58,004 nt of DNA from Anderseniella sp. (GTDB taxonomy: Bacteria > Pseudomonadota > Alphaproteobacteria > Rhizobiales > Aestuariivirgaceae), in contig JANQOK010000010.1 of NCBI GenBank assembly GCA_028289645.1, forward strand, positions 1 to 58,004, written 5' to 3'. Shown piece after piece: positions 23,600-32,748 of the stretch (its first letter is position 1; each line of letters starts with the position of its first letter). The translations under genes were made by a program, and so were the position numbers. The notes beneath the pieces are model-generated. The model made no database searches. It was not told the DNA's origin and saw only the letters and a program-made list of their open reading frames with translations.

Positions 23600-25771
23600 A
23601 TGTATATCGGTATATCTGATGCAGCGCATCGAAAGACTTACGCGCCGGGGGCGCTGGCAGCGGGAACTGTGTTCGGCCTGGTTGCCCTTGCCGCAGTCGG
23701 TACTGCCGCTAATGCCGAGTCATCCATCGATGCGGCGATGTTTGCCAATGGCAAGACCTATTTCTTCAAGGACATCGGCTATTACCGGCTGAACGGCAGC
23801 AGGGTAGAGCCTGGCTATCCCAAGCTGATGCGGCAGTGGAAAGGCCTGCCGCGCAAGTTTCAAAGCGGGCTGGACGCGGCACTGTACTTTCCCGAACGCA
23901 AGAAGATCTATTTCTTCAAGGGCAACCAGTACGTCCGCATCACCGGCAGCAAGATGGACAAGGGTTATCCCAACCTCATCTCAAGGGCCTGGCAGGGCAT
24001 GCCGGCGCGGTTTCACTCTAACCTGGATGCCGCCGTCTACAGGAAAGGCCATACCTACTTTTTCAAGGGCGGCGAATATGTCCGGTTCACCGGAACCCGC
24101 ATGGACAAGGGCTATCCCAGGAAGTTACCGGGCGGATGGGGGTTCCCCGGCGGCTTTCGCAACAACCTGGATGCAGCCTTCCAATCCGGCAAGAACAAAC
24201 GCTACTATGTGTTCAAGGGCAATCGCTACATCCGCCTGACCGACATCAAGCTCGACAAGGGCTACCCGCGCGCCTTAAGTGTGTGGAAAGGCCTGAGCGG
24301 CAATTTCGCCAACAACAAGCCCAAACCGAAGGACGGCGGCAGTGGAAAGGCCGGCGGTGCCGACAGCCCATATGATCTCAGCAAGGGCATTCTGCCGGCC
24401 CAGATGTCCTGGCTGCCGCAGGTCTGTCCCAACCTGGATTTCTGCTCCAAGCTGGTGAGCCGCGCCTACGATGTCCAGTTGCGCAGCTACGTGCCGCCGA
24501 GGTTCGTGGCTATGGGCGGATACGCCGACCTGGTCGCAACCCGCGATGTGCCCAAGTACGGTGTCCGGGCCGGCTGCCGTTTCGACAGTCAGGAATACAA
24601 GAATCGTATCCGTGACGACCAGACCCTGTGGGAAGAAGGTCTTGAGCTTGGCCAGGCCATCCTTGCCCAGTGGGGCGGAGCACTGAAGGCTGCCAAGTCC
24701 GCCGTGGCCTCTTCTGTGGCCGGCGAGATCTGCACCATTGTCGATGACAGCAATTCTTGCCGCAGCACGTTGAAGACGGCCATCACTGCCGGACTGAACG
24801 CCGGCATGGTCGCGCTTGGGCTGCCGCCGGAGATTCCCGATTTGCGGATGTTGCGCGAGCAGGGCATCAACTACCTGGCGTCCGAAGCGGTTTCCATCGC
24901 ACTGAGCAATGCCGACAAGATTGCCGGCGAAGCCGTACCTGGCCTGATCAGGGAACAGGTTTACGAGCGTGCGTTCGATGCGGCCAAGAAAGCCCTGACC
25001 AAGGAGTTGAATACACTGGTGCCGTCCGCCAACTATGATCCGGAAAAGCCTGAATCCTGGGGCTACATGGTCAGGGCCTATTCACCGCGTCCGGCACAGG
25101 CCTATGTCACCATCAAGCGGCGCGAGGGCATTGATCCGGTGATCTATGGTCTGATGGCGCAACTCAACATGCGCAACCGGCCGCAGCTGGCACTGATCGA
25201 CCGCAACAAGGTCTGGGGTCTGACCCTGGTACCATTCCCGGAATATGTGCCGGCCGAAGGCCTGATCCTGCCGATTGTGCTGAAGCCGTCCTATGGCCCG
25301 AAAAACGCTGCTGACCGGGTGCCCGACACCAAGATTCCCGGCCAGCCGATTTCAGATCACTGGCTCAACAACAAGTTCGGCATGAGCGCCTACCATATGC
25401 GCGCCCACCAAACCAACCTCGATCACCACAAGTCCACCAGCGGCCAGCCAGGCTCGGACTGGGACCTGTTCTATTCGAAGGTGAGACTCAGGTATGATTT
25501 TCAGCTTGCCGCCACCTGGTCGGCCTTCGGCCCGGCAAAGAAGGGGTATGAGCCGATTGTGTTCTCCGAACACTCGGAGAGAAACGGTATTGTCTGGGAT
25601 GCGGTCACCGGCCTCGGCATTCGCAAAACCAACCAGAAGTGCAGGACCAGCTGGTGGTATGCCGATCAGCTGAAAGACTATATGGGCCGCATTGACCCGC
25701 CGAAGCACTGCAATGGCCACCCAAACCTCGTAAACTACCTGGACAAGGAAATCAGGAAGCGATGTTACTGA
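23600..25771 (+). CDS. Secreted four-repeat hemopexin-propeller fusion protein
   Basis: A 723-aa protein. A signal peptide is at about 1-39 (ending TAANA). Four hemopexin-like repeats are at about 42-88, 89-140, 141-188 and 189-236, each with an (S/N)xLDAA/xIDAA strand, a YFFKG or YVFKG segment and the (M/L)DKGYPR turn. A Gly/Pro/Lys linker (about 237-257) leads to a 465-aa C-terminal region of unknown fold with eight cysteines. It contains an all-helical stretch (about 325-455) and YHMRAHQTNLDHHKS. Four repeats can close a full propeller. Hemopexin repeats are known in animals and rarely in bacteria (e.g. photopexins). The ligand is unknown; heme is only a guess. It overlaps the convergent LysR gene by 7 nt. 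Confidence 0.8.
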   Translation: MYIGISDAAHRKTYAPGALAAGTVFGLVALAAVGTAANAESSIDAAMFANGKTYFFKDIGYYRLNGSRVEPGYPKLMRQWKGLPRKFQSGLDAALYFPERKKIYFFKGNQYVRITGSKMDKGYPNLISRAWQGMPARFHSNLDAAVYRKGHTYFFKGGEYVRFTGTRMDKGYPRKLPGGWGFPGGFRNNLDAAFQSGKNKRYYVFKGNRYIRLTDIKLDKGYPRALSVWKGLSGNFANNKPKPKDGGSGKAGGADSPYDLSKGILPAQMSWLPQVCPNLDFCSKLVSRAYDVQLRSYVPPRFVAMGGYADLVATRDVPKYGVRAGCRFDSQEYKNRIRDDQTLWEEGLELGQAILAQWGGALKAAKSAVASSVAGEICTIVDDSNSCRSTLKTAITAGLNAGMVALGLPPEIPDLRMLREQGINYLASEAVSIALSNADKIAGEAVPGLIREQVYERAFDAAKKALTKELNTLVPSANYDPEKPESWGYMVRAYSPRPAQAYVTIKRREGIDPVIYGLMAQLNMRNRPQLALIDRNKVWGLTLVPFPEYVPAEGLILPIVLKPSYGPKNAADRVPDTKIPGQPISDHWLNNKFGMSAYHMRAHQTNLDHHKSTSGQPGSDWDLFYSKVRLRYDFQLAATWSAFGPAKKGYEPIVFSEHSERNGIVWDAVTGLGIRKTNQKCRTSWWYADQLKDYMGRIDPPKHCNGHPNLVNYLDKEIRKRCY

Positions 25772-26655
25772 TTTTCTTCGGCTCGGCTCTGCTCAATCAG
25801 CCAGTCCCACATGCGTCTGACCGCAGCGGCGTTGCCTGATTTGCGCGGTGCCACGATGAAAAACCCGAGGTCCTTCTGCACCGTTTGACGGAACGGTCGC
25901 ACCAGCCGTCCCGAGGCCAGTTCATCGGCGGCGAAGAGATCGCCGGCCAGCGCCACGCCCTGACCGGCAAGTGCCGCATCGATCGCATGGGCTGTCTGGT
26001 TGAACCTGATGGTGCGGAATTCTGCGACGGACCTGCCAGGGAGGACTTTCTCTATAAACAGCGGCCACAGCCCGTGCCCGTCAAGCAGCAGCGTGTGGTG
26101 TTGAAGGTCCTGCGGCGTTAGCAGCGGATGTTCTCCCTCTAATAGTGCCGGGCTGCACACCGTGTAAAACTCTGACGGGAACAGCGGTGCCGAGACGAGG
26201 CCGGACCCTTTTGGCGCGCGGCCCTGGCGAACGGCAAGGTCTATGCCGTCGTCCTGGAAGTTGGCCAGGTCGGACGATGCCACGATCTGCACATTCAGAT
26301 CGGGATTGGCGTCGGTAAACCGTGCCAGGCGCGGCACCAGCCATTTCGATGCGAACGACGGTGTGACTGAGATGGTCATCACACCGGGTTGCGGGCGCAG
26401 CTCATTGGTTGCGCTGCGCATCAGGTCAAAGGCCCGTTGCAGCGGCGCATGAAACTTGCGGCCTTCGTCGGTCAGCGCCAGCCCCCTGGCCAATCGGTCA
26501 AACAGCTTCACCTGAAGGTCGGCCTCCAGTGCGCGCACGTGCTGGGCCACAGCGCCCTGGGTGACGCCGATCTCGTCCGCCGCAAGCCGGAAGTTCAGGT
26601 GGCGGCCGGATGCTTCAAACGCCTTCAGCGCATTCAGGGGCGGCAGTCTGGTCAA
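25765..26655 (-). CDS. LysR-family transcriptional regulator (GcvA-like)
   Basis: A 296-aa LysR-type regulator. The N-terminal HTH is PPLNALKAFEASGRHLNFRLAADEIGVTQGAVAQHVRALE, followed by a substrate-binding domain with ISVTPSFASKWLVPRL, DLAVRQGR and GQGVALAGDLF. The opening PPLNALKAFEAxGRHL is typical of the GcvA/AmpR-like subgroup. It is divergent from an SDR gene with a 129-nt gap, so the SDR gene is its likely target. It overlaps the hemopexin gene tail to tail. Confidence 0.93.
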   Translation of the reverse strand: MTRLPPLNALKAFEASGRHLNFRLAADEIGVTQGAVAQHVRALEADLQVKLFDRLARGLALTDEGRKFHAPLQRAFDLMRSATNELRPQPGVMTISVTPSFASKWLVPRLARFTDANPDLNVQIVASSDLANFQDDGIDLAVRQGRAPKGSGLVSAPLFPSEFYTVCSPALLEGEHPLLTPQDLQHHTLLLDGHGLWPLFIEKVLPGRSVAEFRTIRFNQTAHAIDAALAGQGVALAGDLFAADELASGRLVRPFRQTVQKDLGFFIVAPRKSGNAAAVRRMWDWLIEQSRAEENQ

Positions 26656-26784
26656 GGATTCGGTCCGTCACACAGTAGTTTTTCTATAGTCTAGTGAGCA
26701 TAATTGTGGTTGGTCAACAGCGTGCCAGGAGCATAGTTTGCTGCCATCTGAGGATTTCAATGACAACAGCATAGGAAGTCGGAC

Positions 26785-27492
26785 ATGTCTGAACAAAGAG
26801 TAGCGGTCATCACGGCAGGCGGCAGTGGAATGGGGGCCGATTCTGCGCGCAAACTTGCATCGGATGGCTTTCACGTCGCCATCCTGTCGTCGTCCGGCAA
26901 GGGTGAAGCCCTGGCTGAAGAGCTCGGTGGCATTGGCGTCACCGGGTCCAACCAGTCAACCGATGATCTGAAGCGCTTGGTCGACGGCGCCATGGACAAA
27001 TGGGGCCGCATCGACGCGCTCGTGAACAGTGCCGGCCATGGCCCGCGCGCACCGGTGCTGGAACTGAGCGATGAAGACTGGCACACCGGCATGGATGTCT
27101 ACTTCCTTAATGTGGTGCGGCCGACCCGCCTGGTTACCCCGATCATGCAGGAACAGAAAGCCGGTGCGATCGTCAACATCTCGACCTTTGCCGCGTTCGA
27201 ACCGAACCCGGTGTTCCCGACATCGGGCGTGTTCCGCGCCGGCCTGGCCGCTTTCACCAAGTTGTTTGCCGACAAGTATGCGGCCGACAATATCAGGATG
27301 AACAACGTGCAGCCCGGCTTCATCAACTCGTTGCCGGAAAAGCAAGAGTTTCTTGAGCAGATCCCAATGCAGCGCTATGGCGATTCACTGGGCGAAATCG
27401 CATCCGTGGTCGCCTTCCTGGCCTCCAGCGGCGGCGCGTATATCACCGGGCAGAATATCCGCGTGGATGGCGGCATTACCCGGTCCGTGTGA
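26785..27492 (+). CDS. Short-chain dehydrogenase/reductase with altered active site
   Basis: A 235-aa Rossmann-fold SDR. The nucleotide-binding TAGGSGMG is at 10-17 and NSAG at 81-84, with catalytic Ser133 in VNISTF. The usual Tyr-xxx-Lys is replaced by Ser147-G-V-F-Arg151 (TSGVFRAGLAAF), the S-xxx-R pattern of an atypical SDR subgroup. It may use a different mechanism or have little oxidoreductase activity. It ends ITGQNIRVDGG. The gene is divergent from the LysR gene and probably regulated by it. A hairpin terminator candidate follows. Confidence 0.85.
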   Translation: MSEQRVAVITAGGSGMGADSARKLASDGFHVAILSSSGKGEALAEELGGIGVTGSNQSTDDLKRLVDGAMDKWGRIDALVNSAGHGPRAPVLELSDEDWHTGMDVYFLNVVRPTRLVTPIMQEQKAGAIVNISTFAAFEPNPVFPTSGVFRAGLAAFTKLFADKYAADNIRMNNVQPGFINSLPEKQEFLEQIPMQRYGDSLGEIASVVAFLASSGGAYITGQNIRVDGGITRSV

Positions 27493-27517
27493 CAGCGAAA
27501 GTTGGGCCTGGGATGTG

Positions 27518-27541
27518 AACCAGAGCTTTTGTGCTGGTTTT
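27518..27541 (+). terminator. Hairpin after the SDR gene, candidate terminator
   Basis: AACCAG pairs with CTGGTT (6 bp, extended by inner GC/GT pairs around TTTT) and ends in a T-run (27538-27541). It is 25 nt after the SDR stop and before the beta-helix gene. A second stem, 27543-27572 (GGGATGTGT/ACACATTCC), follows it. Confidence 0.45.
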
Positions 27542-27669
27542 CGGGATGTGTGTCTTTTGGGCAACACATTCCAAAAAAGTATTTCCTTGCGGCAGAATCC
27601 TCTGGAAACTGATCGGTGCACGTTTCATGCTGATCGATGGAGCGAGTTGCAGGGTCAGGGGAATTCACC

Positions 27670-30600
27670 ATGCGTCGGTGGTTGACTGCAATTTTGGCAG
27701 TGTGTGCGTGCCTGATGGTCGCGTCGGTCTCTGCCTATGCGCAGGATTCCGGCGTTTCCGGCACCAGGGGTGCACTGTTTGAGCCCTGGGGCAGGTTCGG
27801 AGCCAGCCTCGGAAACAAGCGCTCGGAGTCCGAACTCACCATTTTCACACCGCTGCAGCAGGATCACACGACACTGTTGTTCGGGCAACTGGATGCCCGG
27901 CTTGGCAGCAATGACCTGTCCGACCTGACCGATGAAGATTTTCAGGAACTCGGTCTGGCGTTGGCTTTCCGCATGATGGATGTCGACGGCGTCAATTATG
28001 GAGGCTTCATCGCCTATGACTATCAGCACACCAGGTTCGACAACGATTTCCACCACATTGTACTAGGCGGCGAGGCGCTGTCGGAAGACTATGAGGTCCG
28101 CGTCAACCTGCATCTGCCGCTGACCGAGCAGGGTGGCCGTGATGACGGCAATTTCATTATCGATGGCAACGCGATCCTGCTTGATGGTGCCGGTGAAGTG
28201 GGCATGTGGGGCATCGATGCAGAAGCGGGTCGGCGCTGGTACACCGGCGACACCAGTATCGGCCTGTGGGGCGGCGGTTATGTGTTTGATGACTGGTGGG
28301 GCACCGGGGCTGACACCATTGTCGGTGTCAGGGGCAGGGCGGAGTACGCCGCCTACAACGTGCTTGACATGGCAGGATCGAAGTTCTCGGTCGAAACATC
28401 GGTTCGCTGGGATGAGGAGCGCGGTGCCGATGCGCGTGGTGGTTTCCGGCTGCGCATCCCGTTCGGTGGCGTTGATGCCTCACCGCGCGACGGCACGCGC
28501 CAGGAAATCCTCATGGTCGAACCGTTGCGCCGTGAGGCACCTGTGCTGGGACGCTCGGGAACGGAGCAACTGGTGCCCGAAAACGGGACCGGCGCAACCA
28601 CCACCATCTTCTTTGCTGATGCGGCCGGCGGCGGCGCGGGCACACAGGACGACCCGACAACACTGGAAGACGCCATCAGCCAGGCCGGTGACAATGGCAT
28701 TGTCGTGGTCAGCGGCGATGCCGGCCAAGTCGGCGCGCCCGGTTCTGGCTTCCAGTTGGCAGAAGGCCAGTCCATCATCGGCGGCGGCCAGACCGCGCTG
28801 TTCTCCGGTGCCAGCAGCGGCGGCACCGGCAGCTTCACCGCGCCCGGCAGCAAGCCGGACATTGCCGGTACAAATGCCGCCAATCCGGTGTTCACGCTGG
28901 CCGACAACAACTATATCGGCGGCGTCGGCATCAGCGGTGCCTTCAGCGACGGCATCTTCGGCGATCAGATCAACCGCTGGCAGATTGTCGACAACATGAT
29001 CGTCGGCTATGCCGACCGCGGCATCGACATCACCACCCTCAACACCGTCAACGGCTCCGGCATCATCACCGGCAACCTGATTTCCGAAGGCGGCTCCCAG
29101 GCCGCCATTGCCGCGGTTGACCCGATCGCGGAACCGTTCACCGGCGATCCGAATGCACCCGAACCGCCCCTGCCGACACCGAACCTGGCAGCGGTTTCCG
29201 GCGATGACGACGATGACGACGACGATGATGACGACGACGATGACGATGACGATGACGACGACACGCTGCAGGCTGTCTCGGTCGTCAATGTCGTTGATGA
29301 TGGCGCGGCACATTCGCAGCAGCTGACCATCAGCGGCAACGAAATCTTCAACGTCACCAACGACGCGGTGTTCGTCGCAAACGATCTGACCGGCCCCGGC
29401 AGCAGTCTCGACCAGACGATCGTAGCCAACAACAACACCATCAACTCAGCCAGTGATGGCTTCTATGTGCGCAACCACGTGTTTGACCGGTCGACGCTGA
29501 CCCAGGACCTGACGTTTGACGGTGGGCTGTATGCCAACATCACCGACGACGCCATCGACATCGGCAACCTGGCCACCAGCGGCGGCACCATCGACCAGGG
29601 CAATACCATCCGGGTCATCAACGGCACGTTCAGGTCCGTCGCCTCGGCCGTAGACATTGAAAGCTTCGCCACCAGCCATGAGGCTTATGACCCTTCAGCC
29701 GTCGGTGTGGTGGGCAACACGCTGTTCGGGTCGACGATTATCCAGAACATCATCGTCACCGGCAACGACATCGGCAACGCCACCAGCGATGCCATCGACA
29801 TAGAAAATGACGTGCACACGGCGCTCAACGCGACACGATCCAGCCTGACGCAAACTATGAATCTGTCGAACAATACCATCGTTGGGTCGACCAGCGGCGT
29901 AATCGAGGTTGCCACTTTCACCAGCGGCAGTCCGCCCGGAGACGATGCACCGGCTTCGAACAAGAGCGGCGATGTCGACTTGACAGTTAACATACTGAAC
30001 AATGTGATCGACGGCGCAGACAGCGATGCTATTGACTACGAAGTCAACATGGATGGCAACCAGCGCGCCAATGCCGAAAGCCATGTGGTGTTCACCGACA
30101 CGGTCAACATCATTGGCAACACCATAACCGATGCCGATTCCGATGCCATCGAAGTGCGCTATACGGTTCAGGAAGTGGATCCAGTTTTCGACACCACGCC
30201 GGATCAGTTCACATCGACTGTCAACATTTCCGGCAACACCCTGTTCGGTGGCTTCGTGTTTGATGGCGACAATGTCGACGGCACAAGCGGAGGTACCGCC
30301 ATCAATTTCGAGACACAGCTCGACCGGAACGGCAACGGCTCTACACCTGCCGACGTTCACGATCCCGACCTCGTGGCGGACCGACAAGTGACCGTCACCC
30401 AGCAGTTCACGATTTCCGATAACACCATCCTCGGCGGATTCGGAGACGGCATATCTGTGGAACCGCACATCGACGGCGAAGCCGACAATGAGCTGACCGA
30501 GGCCCAAATCATTACCCAGACCGGCACGATCAGTGGCAACGTTATTCGCAATATCTCCGAAGAAGCCATCACCGTCGAGCAGTTGGTCTCGGACAATAAC

Positions 30601-31494
30601 GGCCTGGTCACCACGAACATCACCATTTCAGACAACACCATCGAGGCGGCCTTCCACGAACTGGTTCCGGCAGGTGGCGGCCCGATCTTCATTCCCTCCA
30701 GCGCACAAGGTATCCGGATAGAGAATTTGACTGGAGACGACGACGTAGGGACGACGGGCCAGTCCATCCAGAATATTGTCATCAGCGGCAATACATTGCG
30801 CAACATCTACAATGACGCGATTGGCATCGATAATGGCTCTGACATTGGCCTGGCCCGGCAGACCATTCTGATCGACAACAATTCGATCATCGCCACGCGC
30901 TGCGACGGACCAGGCGGCGTGTGTGATGTTGTGGGCGGTGACGATGGTGGTGAGGCCATCAACATCGACAACGAGTCACAAGGCGGCATAGCCACGCAAA
31001 CGGTCACCGTCCGCGATACGTTTGTGTCGAATTCCGGCGACAATGGCCTGTACGCCGAAAACCAGATGCGGGCGCTGAGTGTTTCCGGCAATGTGGAGCC
31101 GCCACCCGCCTTCCCGACCGCCACACAGACCATCAACATCGAGAACAGCACCTTCACGCTCAGTGTCGATGACGGTCTGCAGTTCCGCAACATCGTCGAA
31201 GGCGGCGCCCCGGCCGGGTCAACGGCGATACAGAATGTCAATGTCACCGGAACGACCGTCACCCAGAACGGCCAGGACGGCTTTGACTTCGACAATGAAG
31301 GCGCCGATGCCACCCAGACCGTCGATATCGGCGGTGGCAGTGTGATCACCGGCAATGTGAGCCAGGGCGTGGATGCCGACAACACGGACGGCACCCAGGT
31401 CATCGGGCTGTTCGGCTCGACGCTCAACACCAATGGCGGCGGCAATGTCGATGCCGACACGGTCGGCGGCACCCAGACGGTCAACGGACCATAG
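27670..31494 (+). CDS. Inverse-autotransporter-like barrel with beta-helix passenger
   Basis: A 1274-aa surface protein. A signal peptide is at about 1-24 (ending SAYAQ). Residues of about 32-290 resemble an inverse autotransporter (intimin/invasin) beta-domain, with FGASLGNKRSESELTIFTP, TLLFGQLDARL, GGFIAYDYQHTRFDNDFHHIVLGGEAL and a strand-rich end. Residues of about 320-1270 hold many degenerate right-handed beta-helix turns of the type ...I(S/T)GN.I......DAI.I.N.... Twenty consecutive Asp lie at residues 512-531. The ATG at 27670 has AGGGG upstream. It is an adhesin-like candidate; the ligand is unknown. Confidence 0.75.
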   Translation: MRRWLTAILAVCACLMVASVSAYAQDSGVSGTRGALFEPWGRFGASLGNKRSESELTIFTPLQQDHTTLLFGQLDARLGSNDLSDLTDEDFQELGLALAFRMMDVDGVNYGGFIAYDYQHTRFDNDFHHIVLGGEALSEDYEVRVNLHLPLTEQGGRDDGNFIIDGNAILLDGAGEVGMWGIDAEAGRRWYTGDTSIGLWGGGYVFDDWWGTGADTIVGVRGRAEYAAYNVLDMAGSKFSVETSVRWDEERGADARGGFRLRIPFGGVDASPRDGTRQEILMVEPLRREAPVLGRSGTEQLVPENGTGATTTIFFADAAGGGAGTQDDPTTLEDAISQAGDNGIVVVSGDAGQVGAPGSGFQLAEGQSIIGGGQTALFSGASSGGTGSFTAPGSKPDIAGTNAANPVFTLADNNYIGGVGISGAFSDGIFGDQINRWQIVDNMIVGYADRGIDITTLNTVNGSGIITGNLISEGGSQAAIAAVDPIAEPFTGDPNAPEPPLPTPNLAAVSGDDDDDDDDDDDDDDDDDDDDTLQAVSVVNVVDDGAAHSQQLTISGNEIFNVTNDAVFVANDLTGPGSSLDQTIVANNNTINSASDGFYVRNHVFDRSTLTQDLTFDGGLYANITDDAIDIGNLATSGGTIDQGNTIRVINGTFRSVASAVDIESFATSHEAYDPSAVGVVGNTLFGSTIIQNIIVTGNDIGNATSDAIDIENDVHTALNATRSSLTQTMNLSNNTIVGSTSGVIEVATFTSGSPPGDDAPASNKSGDVDLTVNILNNVIDGADSDAIDYEVNMDGNQRANAESHVVFTDTVNIIGNTITDADSDAIEVRYTVQEVDPVFDTTPDQFTSTVNISGNTLFGGFVFDGDNVDGTSGGTAINFETQLDRNGNGSTPADVHDPDLVADRQVTVTQQFTISDNTILGGFGDGISVEPHIDGEADNELTEAQIITQTGTISGNVIRNISEEAITVEQLVSDNNGLVTTNITISDNTIEAAFHELVPAGGGPIFIPSSAQGIRIENLTGDDDVGTTGQSIQNIVISGNTLRNIYNDAIGIDNGSDIGLARQTILIDNNSIIATRCDGPGGVCDVVGGDDGGEAINIDNESQGGIATQTVTVRDTFVSNSGDNGLYAENQMRALSVSGNVEPPPAFPTATQTINIENSTFTLSVDDGLQFRNIVEGGAPAGSTAIQNVNVTGTTVTQNGQDGFDFDNEGADATQTVDIGGGSVITGNVSQGVDADNTDGTQVIGLFGSTLNTNGGGNVDADTVGGTQTVNGP
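29203..29262 (+). repeat. Polyaspartate tract: 20 GAT/GAC codons
   Basis: The in-frame codons mix GAT and GAC with no uniform trinucleotide, so this is selected protein composition more than a simple microsatellite. It lies inside the beta-helix passenger and would form a very acidic, probably Ca2+-binding stretch. Confidence 0.85.
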
Positions 31495-31500
31495 GACCGG

Positions 31501-32748
31501 TTACTGGGCCATCAGGTCCTGAAACTTGCGGAACTGGATGAACGCGCTGAGCGCATGCTGCACATAGTCGATGCGGATTTCCGTGGCCCGGCGGTTGAAC
31601 TTGGCCGCATCGGGGTGGCTGGACCGGATGCGCGCGATGGCGCGCCGCACGCCGCCCCTGTAGCGGCCCTGCAGGATTTGCGCGCGCAGCATGAAGCGCA
31701 TGCCCCAGGTGATCGCCACATGGATGGATCTGTGAAACGCAGGCTCGTCACGGAACAGGAACTCCGCCGCCAGCAGGCCTTCCAGGCGGGTGGCGGTGGG
31801 CGTTGTGCGACCGTCCGGCGTGAAGCCGCCATTGGCGATTGAGTTTTCCTCCCACACCTGCTCGGACAGCATGAAATTCACCACTTGACGGGCATGCCGC
31901 CGGAACACCGCCCTGTCGGCCTCGTCCAGGTGCGGCCACAGCCGCCCGGTCGCGATCAGCGCCCAGTGATCGGCCGGCACTTTTGCCTGGCCCTTGCGGC
32001 TGGCGGACAGGAAATGAAGGGTCTTGCGCGCACCGTCCAGCCAGTCGCGATTGCCGTCCTGTTCATACAGCATGGTCAGGCCGAGCGCCGCCTCGCCGGG
32101 ATAGTACAGCGACACCCAGTCATCGTTCGGGCCGCCTTCGTCGGGAATGTATTTCGAATAGTAGGATCCGTCGGGTTTTTGCATGGCCACGATGAAACGG
32201 GCCAGGCCTTCCAGTTCCCGCACGGGCACCGATCCAGGCGTGATGTCCTGCAGGGCGGTCAGGGCGACAAGCCCAAGACCGGCCCCGCCGAGCTTGGCGG
32301 AGCCCGGTGGCTTGCTGCCGGTCACTTTCGGGTCTGTCCACACCGCCCAGGCGCCGGGAAACCGTTTCACGGGCGCCATCGCAGTCGTGCGCATATGGTT
32401 GGCGGCCCTGGTGATGGCCGTTGCGACATGCGGCTTTTTCGACACCTGGTAGTAGTCGGCGAGCGAGTACAGGGTTCCGGCATGGCGCAGCCAGTTGTAG
32501 CGCCTGCGCACCTCGACGGCCGGGTCCACATTGATCCGGTAGACGAATGATCCGTCCGGCTGTACCTGGGCCAGCAGGTAGTCGGCTGCGAGGCTGGTGG
32601 CGCGCGCCAGTTGCGCAGGGTTGATAGTCGCCGGCCTGTCAGGTGCAGTACCGGCCTTGGCGGAGCCAGCGAGCATTAGCAAGACAAGGCCGGGGAGCAT
32701 CGACCGCGCTATCGCCAGCATGGTGGAAGGTTGTCGAGACCCGATCAT
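31501..32748 (-). CDS. Secreted alpha/alpha-barrel protein, probable polysaccharide-active enzyme
   Basis: A 415-aa protein with an N-terminal signal peptide (to about 32, ending AGSAKAGT). The body is a series of helical hairpins of alpha/alpha-toroid type, with RRRYNWLRHAGTLYSLADYY, KLGGAGLGLVALTAL, SLYYPGEAALGLTMLYE and NGGFTPDGRTTPTATRLEGLLAAEF. These resemble six-hairpin glycosidase/epimerase/lyase or terpene-cyclase-like toroids. I do not recognise the exact family. It ends 6 nt from the convergent beta-helix gene. Confidence 0.65.
   Translation of the reverse strand: MIGSRQPSTMLAIARSMLPGLVLLMLAGSAKAGTAPDRPATINPAQLARATSLAADYLLAQVQPDGSFVYRINVDPAVEVRRRYNWLRHAGTLYSLADYYQVSKKPHVATAITRAANHMRTTAMAPVKRFPGAWAVWTDPKVTGSKPPGSAKLGGAGLGLVALTALQDITPGSVPVRELEGLARFIVAMQKPDGSYYSKYIPDEGGPNDDWVSLYYPGEAALGLTMLYEQDGNRDWLDGARKTLHFLSASRKGQAKVPADHWALIATGRLWPHLDEADRAVFRRHARQVVNFMLSEQVWEENSIANGGFTPDGRTTPTATRLEGLLAAEFLFRDEPAFHRSIHVAITWGMRFMLRAQILQGRYRGGVRRAIARIRSSHPDAAKFNRRATEIRIDYVQHALSAFIQFRKFQDLMAQ

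Noticed and set aside
29203-29262. Polyaspartate tract as assembly error
   Set aside because: Codons vary between GAT and GAC and the frame continues intact into beta-helix repeats on both sides.
28480-29313. 277-aa antisense frame with a Val/Ile run
   Set aside because: The Val/Ile run is the reverse complement of the polyaspartate tract, so it is a shadow.
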